Below, in pieces: positions 17,455 through 25,878 of a stretch of 64,000 bases of DNA. The stretch's first letter is position 1. The number at the start of each line of letters is the position of its first letter. The notes under the pieces were generated by a model. It was not told the origin of the DNA. It saw only the letters and a list, made by a program, of their open reading frames with translations, and did no database searches. This DNA comes from JAAFJU01 sp043764895 (GTDB taxonomy: Bacteria > Cyanobacteriota > Cyanobacteriia > Leptolyngbyales > Leptolyngbyaceae), in assembly GCA_043764895.1 (NCBI GenBank), contig JAYUJY010000142.1:1-64000 (forward strand). The letters are read 5' to 3'. Position numbers and translations under genes: made by a program.

Positions 17455-18594
17455 ATGTCATCAACCCCTATTGCTCACTTATTTTTTGGTCACTCACTCA
17501 TGACACACAATCCAACTCGTCCAGCGTTTAAACTCTTCACCGCATTTTTGGTCTCTAGCTTAGCTATTAGTATCCCGATCGGCAGCACCCTTCATCTCCC
17601 CGCCCAAAGTCAACCGCAGCCTTCCGCAAACCAAGCTCGACGTCAGCCTGCGGAATCTGTTATTCAGGCTATTCGGGTGGCGATGAAGCAGCAGTTTGGG
17701 GTGCAAAATATTGATATTGTGAGCGTTTCTGACCAAAACTGGCCCGAGGGTTGTTTAGGATTGCCCCAAGAGAAGGAAGGTTGCACGAGGGCTATTGTTT
17801 CGGGGTGGCGCATTGTCGTCAGCGATCGATTACAAACTTGGAGTTATCGAACTGACCGTACAGGCAATATTCTACGACTTGAAAATTCCGATCGCGCAGT
17901 CTTGCCCCAAGCGGTTGCCAGAAAACTCATTCAATACGTTGCCCGTGACACTAATACTTTTCGGAGTAATCTCAAAATCACTGAGGTGAAAGCCCAAGGA
18001 TTCGATGGTTGTCTCGGCATGTATGAAGCCCCTAATCAAGCCTGTACTAAAATCTTTATTTCTGGTTGGAAAGCGATCGTCACTAGCGGCACCCAAACCT
18101 TTGTCTATCACCTCAATTCCAATGCCTCGCGTATTGTTCAAAATAAAACAGCTAGCGGAGCAAAGCGATCGATTCGAGTTTCGTTTCAGTCCTTTGGCGA
18201 CATTCAAACGATCGACTCCAAAGTGATTTTCCAAAGTAGTTCATCGGGAGATTTAACCGGAAGAATGGTGCGGACCGTGCTTACTGACGATGGCAAACTG
18301 ACGCGCTATGTATCCTCACCCACGATTAGAGCGATGCCAATAGTGATCAGAACCTTATCCCGCGATCAACTCAGTGATTTCAAACGAATGTTAGAAACCC
18401 AACGCTTTCCGAATTTTAATGGCTTAAGCTATTTAACCGATGCGGCGCTTGCAGACTATCCCACGACGACTTATCAAGGGTTGAATAGTGCCATGCAGTT
18501 CATCGATTTGGAGAAGAAGAACATGCCCCGATCGCTGCAACAAGTGATTACGCAGTTGGAAATACTCCTTAAGCCGATGCCTCCGACCCCTTAA
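17455..18594 (+). CDS. secreted protein with duplicated GCLG...GW domain
   Basis: About 379 residues. ATG 17455 is possible, but ATG 17500 gives a tidier signal peptide (RPAFKLFTAFLVSSLAISIPIG, cleavage near the QSQPQ stretch). After that two related modules follow. The first has WPEGCLGLPQEKEGCTRAI then SGWRIVV and TWSYRTDRTGNILRLE. The second has FDGCLGMYEAPNQACTKIF then SGWKAIV and TFVYHLNSNASRIV. Each module has a spaced cysteine pair, likely a disulphide. The C-terminal part is different and lacks recognisable motifs. The family is found in cyanobacteria but I know of no function. It is convergent with the membrane protein ending the kinase operon. Confidence 0.75.
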   Translation: MSSTPIAHLFFGHSLMTHNPTRPAFKLFTAFLVSSLAISIPIGSTLHLPAQSQPQPSANQARRQPAESVIQAIRVAMKQQFGVQNIDIVSVSDQNWPEGCLGLPQEKEGCTRAIVSGWRIVVSDRLQTWSYRTDRTGNILRLENSDRAVLPQAVARKLIQYVARDTNTFRSNLKITEVKAQGFDGCLGMYEAPNQACTKIFISGWKAIVTSGTQTFVYHLNSNASRIVQNKTASGAKRSIRVSFQSFGDIQTIDSKVIFQSSSSGDLTGRMVRTVLTDDGKLTRYVSSPTIRAMPIVIRTLSRDQLSDFKRMLETQRFPNFNGLSYLTDAALADYPTTTYQGLNSAMQFIDLEKKNMPRSLQQVITQLEILLKPMPPTP

Positions 18595-18601
18595 ATGAAG
18601 T

Positions 18602-20188
18602 TTAGACTTCGTATTCTTTGATGCGTTGGGTGAGTCCGTAGTAGGTTAGCCCAACGATCGCACCTGAGATAGCAAGAACCTTCAGCCAAAAGAAATCGAA
18701 GTTATTGGGCGGAGTGAGTTCGATAACTTCACCGCCTGTTAAAGATTTTCGGGGATTTGGATCTTCGAGCGATCGCTGTGCTTTTTCAATAGCTTCATTA
18801 AATGCATCGATATTGATGTTCATGACCTCACTGTGAGAGGCTTTGAATTTTTCAAAGGCATGGTTAGATTCTCCCGGATTATTCCCGAGTGCTAGTGCGA
18901 TCGCCTCTGCTTTTTTTCCGGTTGTGTTGAGCACTCGAATCCTGCTGTCAATCTTCAGATAAGCAGCAACATCGGTGATCATCATTTTGGTCTTATCCAT
19001 CTCATTTGGGAAAGTCACGTTCTTCAACTGAGTTGCAAAGAAACCCGTCATTCCAGGGAGAACTTGGCCTTGGTTCGCGACTGTCTGAAGTTGTCTTTGA
19101 TAGTCCGCAGCATTAGTAACTGGGTCAAAACTTCCAATTCGAGCGATCTTATTTGCATTGACTAAAAACTGCTTTTCGTGTTCAGAAGCTGCACTACTAT
19201 CTAAGAGATAGCGACTCTCAGCGGTATTCATCATATAGGCCGTCGATCGAAGCTGACGCAAGGCATGTAACGAGTCAAAGGCATCTTCCTTCGCAACTTT
19301 GAGCTGTTGATTTGCTGTATTCAGACTTACTAGCGTATCTAATAAAAAGAATGAAGCGATCAGCGTTGCGCCTAAAAGTGCCGGATTCAAGACGCGACGA
19401 TTCCATTTAAATAGGAGTAACTGTATTGAAATTAATAGTCCCAATAAGGTCGCACCCGCAACCAACACCATAAGGCTTTGTCCAAGGCTAGACCTTCGGC
19501 CAGATTGATACGATTTGCTGAGGGCTTCAAAATTGATTTGATCAAGTAAATAGGCTTCTTTCAGCAATCCACTATTATCATCTCCGATAATTTTCTGAGC
19601 GTCTCGGTAGGCTTCGAGACTTGCAGAGGTATTCTTCTGGGCATGAAAATCTCTAGCTTGCTGTGCCTTTTCAATATAGTTATTAATACCTAAAATAATG
19701 GTAGAGGCATATTTCTGTTCTGCTGGAATGGGTACTTTTTTTGAAGGGTCTTTTGACGTGTCGATATAGACTGGAATCGTGATGTTCTTTGAAACTTGGA
19801 CCACTAGATTAGAAAGCTTTTCTTTACGGGATTGGTAGCCCTTTTCAGCCTCAGGATTAGTCCCTGATGGAAGCAGTAGCATATTGACGACATTGGCATC
19901 CATGTCAGATAGACTATCTCGAATTCGCTGGGCATGATAGATACTCGGCGTCGTCCCAAACCCGACTTCTTCCACAACACTCCGCTGGGCCATTACGGCA
20001 CTGACGATCGCTCCCGTTAACAATAGCGTCCCTCCCAAGACTGCATAAATACCAGCCTTATAAATCTCAGGTGTCGTGAACGATCGCGCCAGTCCGGGGA
20101 TTTTGACTTTACGAATTTCGATCGGTGACGGGGTTGTTCCTGAAAGAACAATGGGTGCCGGAGCATTTGTAGTTTTTGAGGTTGCCAT
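18602..20188 (-). CDS. four-helix membrane protein with two extracytoplasmic helical domains (GlnX-like layout)
   Basis: About 528 residues. Membrane helices are at about 46-67, 238-260, 268-287 and 500-521. The third follows the second after a very short loop. This puts residues about 68-237 and 288-499 outside the cytoplasm. Both are helical, charged and rich in heptad-like patterns, as in sensor four-helix bundles. There is no HAMP, kinase or MCP domain. It is the last gene of a minus-strand array with a PknG-like kinase, PP2C, vWA and FHA proteins. The layout resembles actinobacterial GlnX, the membrane partner of PknG, but I see no proof of sequence homology. It could be the input sensor of the array. 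Confidence 0.75.
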   Translation of the reverse strand: MATSKTTNAPAPIVLSGTTPSPIEIRKVKIPGLARSFTTPEIYKAGIYAVLGGTLLLTGAIVSAVMAQRSVVEEVGFGTTPSIYHAQRIRDSLSDMDANVVNMLLLPSGTNPEAEKGYQSRKEKLSNLVVQVSKNITIPVYIDTSKDPSKKVPIPAEQKYASTIILGINNYIEKAQQARDFHAQKNTSASLEAYRDAQKIIGDDNSGLLKEAYLLDQINFEALSKSYQSGRRSSLGQSLMVLVAGATLLGLLISIQLLLFKWNRRVLNPALLGATLIASFFLLDTLVSLNTANQQLKVAKEDAFDSLHALRQLRSTAYMMNTAESRYLLDSSAASEHEKQFLVNANKIARIGSFDPVTNAADYQRQLQTVANQGQVLPGMTGFFATQLKNVTFPNEMDKTKMMITDVAAYLKIDSRIRVLNTTGKKAEAIALALGNNPGESNHAFEKFKASHSEVMNINIDAFNEAIEKAQRSLEDPNPRKSLTGGEVIELTPPNNFDFFWLKVLAISGAIVGLTYYGLTQRIKEYEV

Positions 20189-20226
20189 GGGTCTATTGCT
20201 CTACTAGGGTGAATTTTAGCGTTGCT

Positions 20227-20901
20227 TTAATGACTGATTACAGTGATGCGAGTCCAATGTCCTAACGTGAAGCTGTCGCCGTTATTTAATGTGTAATCTT
20301 GCATTGGTTTCAGTTCAACGCCGTTGTATATCGTCCCATTGGAAGAACCGATATCACGCAGGACGAGTTGACCATCGGGCTGAACCGTCAACATCGCATG
20401 ACGAGAAGAAACCGCATCATCAAAATCAAGGGAAATCTCAGGCACAATTCCTCTAGCGGTGTTGTGACGACCGATGAGATTGGTGAGCGATGTAAGTTGT
20501 ATTTCGATCGCGCCTTGAGTGGGCGCAGGTGGACTTTCGGGCGCGGCAAGAGTGCTGTCGATTTCGAGGCGAAGGGACCAGGGAAGAGTAGGAGTCTGCG
20601 GCGGTGGCGTGACCGATACGGGAGGTGAAAGAAACGCAGAATCTAGGGGTGGAATTTCGATCGGCGGGATTGTCACCGGGGCCGACTGCCGAGTTTCAAA
20701 ATTGTATCCACAGATTTCGCAAAACTTACCATCAATCGGATCATGCGGAGTCGTACAATCTGGGCAATCGGGCATTCCACTCGACAACGACATGGGCGGC
20801 GGCGGCATATCTGCTGGAAACGCTCCCGAAATCTTAGTCCCACAATCCGAGCAGAAATCAGCTTCCGTCGATCGATGTCCTTTCACACAAAGATAAGTCA
20901 T
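20227..20901 (-). CDS. zinc-ribbon and FHA domain protein
   Basis: About 224 residues. Two CxxC zinc ribbons lie at the N-terminus (about residues 4-22 and 46-62), then a proline-rich linker (about 75-125), then a forkhead-associated domain (about 130-222). The FHA shows IGRHN, SSRHA and SSNGT, the residues that bind phosphothreonine. It should read a phosphorylated partner, plausibly a target of the kinase encoded in the same array. In actinobacteria the PknG substrate OdhI/GarA is also a small FHA protein, but the phosphorylated ETTS-type motif of those proteins is not seen here. The upstream gap to the vWA gene is filled by TTGTGAA repeats. Confidence 0.9.
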   Translation of the reverse strand: MTYLCVKGHRSTEADFCSDCGTKISGAFPADMPPPPMSLSSGMPDCPDCTTPHDPIDGKFCEICGYNFETRQSAPVTIPPIEIPPLDSAFLSPPVSVTPPPQTPTLPWSLRLEIDSTLAAPESPPAPTQGAIEIQLTSLTNLIGRHNTARGIVPEISLDFDDAVSSRHAMLTVQPDGQLVLRDIGSSNGTIYNGVELKPMQDYTLNNGDSFTLGHWTRITVISH

Positions 20902-20902
20902 A

Positions 20903-20937
20903 AAAATTGTGAATTGTGAATTGTGAATTGTGAATTA
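20903..20937. repeat. heptanucleotide tandem repeat (TTGTGAA)n
   Basis: About four and a half tandem TTGTGAA units fill the short gap between the vWA and FHA genes. This is the short tandemly repeated class common in filamentous cyanobacteria. A second, shorter run is at 22239-22257. Confidence 0.9.
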
Positions 20938-20942
20938 AACCA

Positions 20943-22220
20943 TCATTCCCCTCGTTTAATCCGCGTTGTCTTCGTCGATCGCGTTTCCAATGCCATTTCG
21001 TCTTCTTTTTGAACATTTCGCTTGATCCGAATCGTTCCCGTACTCGCATCATCAATCTCCACGACCTGACGCAATAACTTAGTTGTCGCCTCATTCCCTG
21101 ACTCATGGGCCAACTGCACCGCACGGGAAAGCTTTGCCGTCGCCACATCAAAGTTGCCTTTACTCCGAGCGTCTAGACCTTCTTGAATGGACTGCGCTAG
21201 TTCTGCCTGTCCGGTGTAATGGGCCACCGTTCGATCGATTTTGGCCGATCGAACCTCATCATCTGTCCAGATGGCAAGAATCTTACTTTCAGCAATCTTC
21301 ACTTCAGCCCCATTTTGCACATAAACTAAGCTGGCCCGCCCCGCTAACATTTCATCCCCAACATTACCGGGTTTGACTTGCAGACAGACATGATAATCTC
21401 GCGACTCCTGCGAACCCCATGCGCCCGTTGGATAATCCGAAATCTGCGCACTGACCACTTTAGCCTTTTGGGTAATATCAACGATCGTTGGACTCACCTG
21501 CTTACAGAACATCACCGTCGTGCCCTGCGGTGTCCAGAGTCGCAGCGACACATCACTAATATTTTTACTCATGGCATCGCCCAGAATCGATGTAAAGTCA
21601 GATTCGATCGCCGCTGCATTGGCAATGATGTCTGCGGTGCCGAGAAGGGCTTGAGAAATCTTTTGCAGTTGGGCAACCGCCCAGTCCGTTCCGACCCCGC
21701 GACAATCACATTGAAACTGTTTATCGCAAGACAACAAAACGGTTTCTAAAGTATTAGTATCCGATCGATCGTTCTGTCCATCGGTGAGCAATAGCGCCTG
21801 CCGAATCGCGTTAGGATAAGCCGAGAATTGCTGCAATGCGAGTTTAAGCCAGCTCGAAATCACCGTTCCACCCGAGGCCGTTACCCCACGCAAAGATGCG
21901 ATCGCTGCTTGTTTTGCACCGGGGGTTGCGCGAGCGGTGGCACACAGTAAGATCGCCTTACTCGAACCTGTTACCACAAAGAAGTACGTCTCTTCAGGCA
22001 ACAGTTCGATCAGTTTTGCGATCGCACCTTTCGCCGCGACCATTTTTTCGCCATCCATCGATCCTGACGTATCACAGATGATTCCAAAGACTTTTTCAGT
22101 ACTATTAACGCTCGTTCCTTCTTCGCCATCGGCCACAACGGTCATGATGGCATTGACTTCACGGCTACCTTCAGGAAGATAGGGATTTTGATAGACTTGA
22201 GCGGAGAAGTTGGTGGTCAT
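20943..22220 (-). CDS. von Willebrand factor A domain protein
   Basis: About 425 residues from ATG 22220. A longer reading to 22301 would translate the heptamer repeat and is unlikely. The vWA domain begins near residue 45 with FGIICDTSGSM (the DxSxS part of the metal-binding MIDAS). It continues through GVTASGGTVISSWL and ends the fold at LLLTDGQND. The following half contains beta-rich segments, then a helical tail with KLSRAVQLAHESGNEATTKLLRQVV. vWA proteins scaffold complexes through a bound metal ion. Together with the adjacent PP2C and kinase it reproduces the vWA/PP2C/kinase triad known computationally as TerY-P. The tail contains several Thr/Lys-rich stretches that could be phosphorylated. 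Confidence 0.88.
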   Translation of the reverse strand: MTTNFSAQVYQNPYLPEGSREVNAIMTVVADGEEGTSVNSTEKVFGIICDTSGSMDGEKMVAAKGAIAKLIELLPEETYFFVVTGSSKAILLCATARATPGAKQAAIASLRGVTASGGTVISSWLKLALQQFSAYPNAIRQALLLTDGQNDRSDTNTLETVLLSCDKQFQCDCRGVGTDWAVAQLQKISQALLGTADIIANAAAIESDFTSILGDAMSKNISDVSLRLWTPQGTTVMFCKQVSPTIVDITQKAKVVSAQISDYPTGAWGSQESRDYHVCLQVKPGNVGDEMLAGRASLVYVQNGAEVKIAESKILAIWTDDEVRSAKIDRTVAHYTGQAELAQSIQEGLDARSKGNFDVATAKLSRAVQLAHESGNEATTKLLRQVVEIDDASTGTIRIKRNVQKEDEMALETRSTKTTRIKRGE

Positions 22221-22238
22221 AGGAGAATTTTGAAGGTT

Positions 22239-22257
22239 GAATTGTGAATTGTGAATT
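22239..22257. repeat. heptanucleotide repeat (TTGTGAA), short copy
   Basis: About two and a half TTGTGAA units lie just upstream of the vWA start codon, the same unit as at 20903-20937. Read through in the coding frame it gives the IHNSQF peptide often seen in misplaced cyanobacterial starts, which is why ATG 22220 was chosen. Confidence 0.85.
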
Positions 22258-22292
22258 AGAAGTTTGAATTGACGTTTGTGTCGGAGTCTTTT

Positions 22293-22372
22293 GGCCCCCA
22301 ACCCCCAATTCTGGGGGCTTCGGAATTCTGGCTATCCGCTCCGGTTCCCCCAGAATTGGGGGTTAGGGGGCC
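22293..22372. repeat. GC-rich long inverted repeat (25-26 bp stem)
   Basis: The left arm GGCCCCCAACCCCCAATTCT continues into GGGGG. The right arm is CCCCCAGAATTGGGGGTTAG then GGGGCC. They pair over about 25 bases with one bulge and a loop of about 29 bases. It lies between the PP2C and vWA genes of one operon and could act as an RNA processing or attenuating hairpin. Decayed relatives occur at 31378-31410 and 33885-33956. Confidence 0.85.
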
Positions 22373-22381
22373 ATCTAGCTG

Positions 22382-23425
22382 TCATTTTTCAGGAATGTTC
22401 AAAACCGCGATCGTAATGTTGTCTTGACCACCGCATTCAAGGGCAAAGTTAAGACAGTGTTTGATCTGATGAATTGTATCGCTATCGGGGGTGGCTTGAT
22501 GCATTAAATCTCGAAGTTTGGACGGTTCGGGGGCATAGTTCCAGAGTCCATCAGAACACACCATCAACTGGCCAGGTTGGGTCACGATGTGCTGTGAAAA
22601 ACTTGGCTCATCGTGACTAGGCCCTTCGTCATTGTAGGAGTCGGCTCCTAGCCAGCGGGTAATGGCGTGGGCGTTGGGCGAGGCTTCGGCTTCGATGAGG
22701 GTCAGTTCACCTGCGGCGACGACTTCGTTCATCCAGGAGTGATCTTGAGTGAGTGGAATAGACTCCGCATCACTTAACCAATACGCCCGACTGTCACCTA
22801 CCCAGGCAAGATGTATCGCAACGTTCGCAGATGTGGGAGGAAGGGCGATCGCCGCAACAATGGTCGTTGAAGGGGGTTCACCTTTTGCGTTAAGTTGCTG
22901 TCCTAACTCTGTAACCGCCGCACTGGCCCGAGCGATCGCACTCTTCAGCGCAACGTCAGGCAAAATACCTTGGCTTAAATCTTGGACAATAGACTGACAT
23001 GCCGTTTGAGAGGCTAAGGTACTAGCGCTACCGGGATCGGTGGAACTAGAAACGCCATCGCAAACGACTAGAATATGAGTTCCGTCGGGCAATCGATCGA
23101 TCGCAAAGGCGTCTTCATTGCGAGAATGCCGAATGCCTCGATCGCTGATGGCTGCGAAGTCTGCGGAGAACACCACTTCTTGATGATCGCGCGGAGTCGG
23201 ATTGCGATGACCACACTGATTGCAAAAACCATCGATATCGATGTCGAGGCTGGTGCATTTTGTGCAGGGTTTTTGGTTAGTACTTTGAATAGATAATGGA
23301 TTAAGATCGCCAACGGTTTTGATGTCGATTTGGGAAGCATCTAGCGAAACGCCACACACCTCGCAAAATCGATCGCCTAGATCAAACGGGGTATCACAAG
23401 ATGCACATTGTAAATTCATACTCAA
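22382..23425 (-). CDS. PP2C-family protein phosphatase with N-terminal zinc ribbons
   Basis: About 347 residues. Two zinc ribbons sit at the N-terminus (CASCDTPFDLGDRFCEVCG and CTKCTSLDIDIDGFCNQCG). The PP2C domain runs from about residue 85 to the end: SDRGIRHSRNEDAF, VVCDGVSSS, AWVGDSRAYWL, VCSDGLWNY and GGQDNITIAVL supply the metal-binding aspartates. It dephosphorylates Ser/Thr residues, most likely reversing the adjacent kinase. The start lies 5 bases after the kinase stop, so the two are translationally coupled. Phosphatase, kinase and FHA protein all share the same style of N-terminal ribbon, hinting that the ribbons bring the proteins together. Confidence 0.95.
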   Translation of the reverse strand: MSMNLQCASCDTPFDLGDRFCEVCGVSLDASQIDIKTVGDLNPLSIQSTNQKPCTKCTSLDIDIDGFCNQCGHRNPTPRDHQEVVFSADFAAISDRGIRHSRNEDAFAIDRLPDGTHILVVCDGVSSSTDPGSASTLASQTACQSIVQDLSQGILPDVALKSAIARASAAVTELGQQLNAKGEPPSTTIVAAIALPPTSANVAIHLAWVGDSRAYWLSDAESIPLTQDHSWMNEVVAAGELTLIEAEASPNAHAITRWLGADSYNDEGPSHDEPSFSQHIVTQPGQLMVCSDGLWNYAPEPSKLRDLMHQATPDSDTIHQIKHCLNFALECGGQDNITIAVLNIPEK

Positions 23426-23430
23426 ACTCC

Positions 23431-25719
23431 CTAATACCAGCTCTTGGGTCGAACGCGATTGGCTTCATCCACGAGTCGAGTGCGATCGTCGCCGACCGAC
23501 AAATGGGCCATCTCTCGAAACACCTTTTCTAAGCCTTCCCGAATTTTGGTTTCCTCTAAGCCTTGGTCTAAAATAGTGACGCCTCGATCGGGTGCGATCG
23601 CCTTCTGTTCCAGCAGCAGCAGCGTCGTGGTCAACACTTGACTACTCAAACGACATCGATCGAGACTGTCTAGGGTCATTTTTTTGATGGTTTCTGATGC
23701 ACTTTGAAGCTGTTTGATCGTGGGATTTCCCAAATGAGAACTAGCCCATAGACGGGCAACTTCAGCTTGCGATCGCATATACAAACTCGAACTCGGCGGG
23801 ACTTGCTGCAAGCTCTCCACCACGATCGATCGATCTTGTTTTAGGGCGCTGTGACAACGAGATAACCCAAAGGCGCTGGTGACATATTCAGGATTTGTTC
23901 GCCAGACCAGTTCATAAAAATCTATTGCGCGTGCTGGGTCACCTGCCTGCTCATGAGCCAGTCCGAGAGCCAGCTTAGGAGCAAGTTCTCCGGGAAGATC
24001 GGCGTAGACTTGGTTGAAATGAACGATCGCCTCTTTGGACTGGTTTTGCGCCATACGCAGTATTCCCAAATACCAGGAGGCTCTCCAGTTCCAGGGGTCC
24101 TGGGCCTGAACCTGTCGCAAAATATCCTCGGCTTTGGCGGCCCGATCGCTGCTGATGTATTCATACGCTAGGCGCAGCTTGGCCTCGGCAGATTTTGGGA
24201 TGCGCTGAACGATATCTTTGATCGTCGAAATTTGTGCATCAAGCCCCGGTAAGTTTGCGACTCCAAGGAGCATTTGCGTGGCTGAATCGGTGGGGTCGGC
24301 GATCGGAAGTGGGACTTGTTGATAAGTCGATCGCACTGGGTCTAAAGCACCGACGATTTGGGTTATCAACCGATCGCCGCCGAAGAGATGGCTCACCGCA
24401 GGGCAAGGCTTTTTAGTATCTGCCGCCACGACTTCTCGCAGAACACCTAAGAGCTGGTCGGCCATTTCTTCAGCAGACTGGAAGCGGTTGTTGGGGTTTG
24501 GGGCGGTGGCCCGCAATAGGAATCGATACAGCGACTCATGTTCGGCAAACAACGGTTCTTCCACCGCTGACGGCAAACTGTGCAAATGCTCCCGCGTAAA
24601 GCCTCGAATGCTACAGACCAGCACCGCCAACGTTCGAGCGATCGTATACAGATCCGTGACAATGGTTGGTCCTTCAGCCGCTTCAGGAGCCGTATAGCCA
24701 ACCGTTCCATAAATATCGCCATCAAGATCGTCAATGCGAAGGACACCGCCCATGTCAATGAGTTTGACATCGTTGCCTTCAACGATAATGTTATCGGTTT
24801 TGAAATCGCAGTAGACTAAGCCCTGACTATGGAGATATCCAAAGGCGGGTAAGATTCGGTGAATGTAGGCGATCGCTTCTGCGACAGGCAATACCCCTCG
24901 TTCTTTTCGCAGGGCATTCAGGGTTTTTCCACCGACGTATTCCATGACAATGAAGCCTTCACTGCCCTGATTCACAAAGTTATAAATGCCGACAATGTTT
25001 GGATGCTTAACGGCAGCGAGGAACTTCTTCTCGGCGACTGCGACCGCTGCGCTAGAGGCATCTTCGGTGTCGAGTAAGCCTTTCAAAATCACATAGCGCG
25101 AGAGTACTTGGTCAAAGCCCAAATAGACCCAACCCAATCCGCCATAGGCGATCGCCCCGCGCACTTCATATTGACCCGCAACAACATCACCGGGCTTGAG
25201 CGAGGGGGTAAAGCAGTATTTCTTACCGCATTTAGAACAGAATCCTTTTTCACGTTTTAGAGACTGATCGCATTGGGTACAAATCCGTTTGCTTTCGGAG
25301 ACGACAGGGTTCGCCATGATGGCTTGTTCTGGCTCCACCGAGGGCAAATCTGGCAGCGAAATCAACCCCGATCCCAGCAGTTTACGGGTGCTTCGACTGG
25401 TGCTAACGCGGCGGGTGGTAGACGCTCTGCCGGGAATGGTTGACGTAAAGACGCCGCTGCTTCCGCTGGCTTCGGTGACGGCGGTCGATCGTCTAGACGG
25501 CGCACTGGTTCGGCTACTACTTGGCTCGCTGCTACTCGGGTTTAAGTGTTGACTAAAACTATTGTTGACTTGACTGAGATTGCCCGTGAAATCCGAGGCA
25601 TCAGAGCGAGGGGCCGCTTTAGTTTTATTGACTGCCGCCATTCCGCAAGTATCGCAGTAGCCGTCATCAATGGTTCCGGCACATCCCGGTTGTTCGCAAG
25701 GTAGATTGGTAAGACTCAT
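23431..25719 (-). CDS. PknG-like serine/threonine kinase with zinc ribbons and TPRs
   Basis: About 762 residues. Order: a zinc ribbon at about 7-28, a Ser/Thr/Arg-rich linker, a second ribbon at about 143-165, kinase domain at about 180-440, then TPR-like helical repeats to the end. The glycine loop IAYGGLGWVYLGFD and lysine in VILKGL match mycobacterial PknG, as does the catalytic stretch HSQGLVYCDFKTDN with DMG in place of DFG. Such kinases are soluble and lack a transmembrane sensor. PknG itself has an N-terminal rubredoxin; here simple ribbons take that place. It is the first catalytic gene of the array, 5 bases before the PP2C gene. The Ser/Thr-rich linker is a likely autophosphorylation region. 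Confidence 0.93.
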   Translation of the reverse strand: MSLTNLPCEQPGCAGTIDDGYCDTCGMAAVNKTKAAPRSDASDFTGNLSQVNNSFSQHLNPSSSEPSSSRTSAPSRRSTAVTEASGSSGVFTSTIPGRASTTRRVSTSRSTRKLLGSGLISLPDLPSVEPEQAIMANPVVSESKRICTQCDQSLKREKGFCSKCGKKYCFTPSLKPGDVVAGQYEVRGAIAYGGLGWVYLGFDQVLSRYVILKGLLDTEDASSAAVAVAEKKFLAAVKHPNIVGIYNFVNQGSEGFIVMEYVGGKTLNALRKERGVLPVAEAIAYIHRILPAFGYLHSQGLVYCDFKTDNIIVEGNDVKLIDMGGVLRIDDLDGDIYGTVGYTAPEAAEGPTIVTDLYTIARTLAVLVCSIRGFTREHLHSLPSAVEEPLFAEHESLYRFLLRATAPNPNNRFQSAEEMADQLLGVLREVVAADTKKPCPAVSHLFGGDRLITQIVGALDPVRSTYQQVPLPIADPTDSATQMLLGVANLPGLDAQISTIKDIVQRIPKSAEAKLRLAYEYISSDRAAKAEDILRQVQAQDPWNWRASWYLGILRMAQNQSKEAIVHFNQVYADLPGELAPKLALGLAHEQAGDPARAIDFYELVWRTNPEYVTSAFGLSRCHSALKQDRSIVVESLQQVPPSSSLYMRSQAEVARLWASSHLGNPTIKQLQSASETIKKMTLDSLDRCRLSSQVLTTTLLLLEQKAIAPDRGVTILDQGLEETKIREGLEKVFREMAHLSVGDDRTRLVDEANRVRPKSWY

Positions 25720-25878
25720 AATTAACCTGGTAAGTAACCCGCGTGAAGAACCCGCTCTGAATCAGTCTCTTAGTTTCTTTAGTATCGATCGATTTGGCTG
25801 TAAATTTAGTCTAGATTTAGCCCAATCTTGCTTAATGATATAGCTCAGTTTTAGTTCATTGTTTCAATATAAGGCTCC

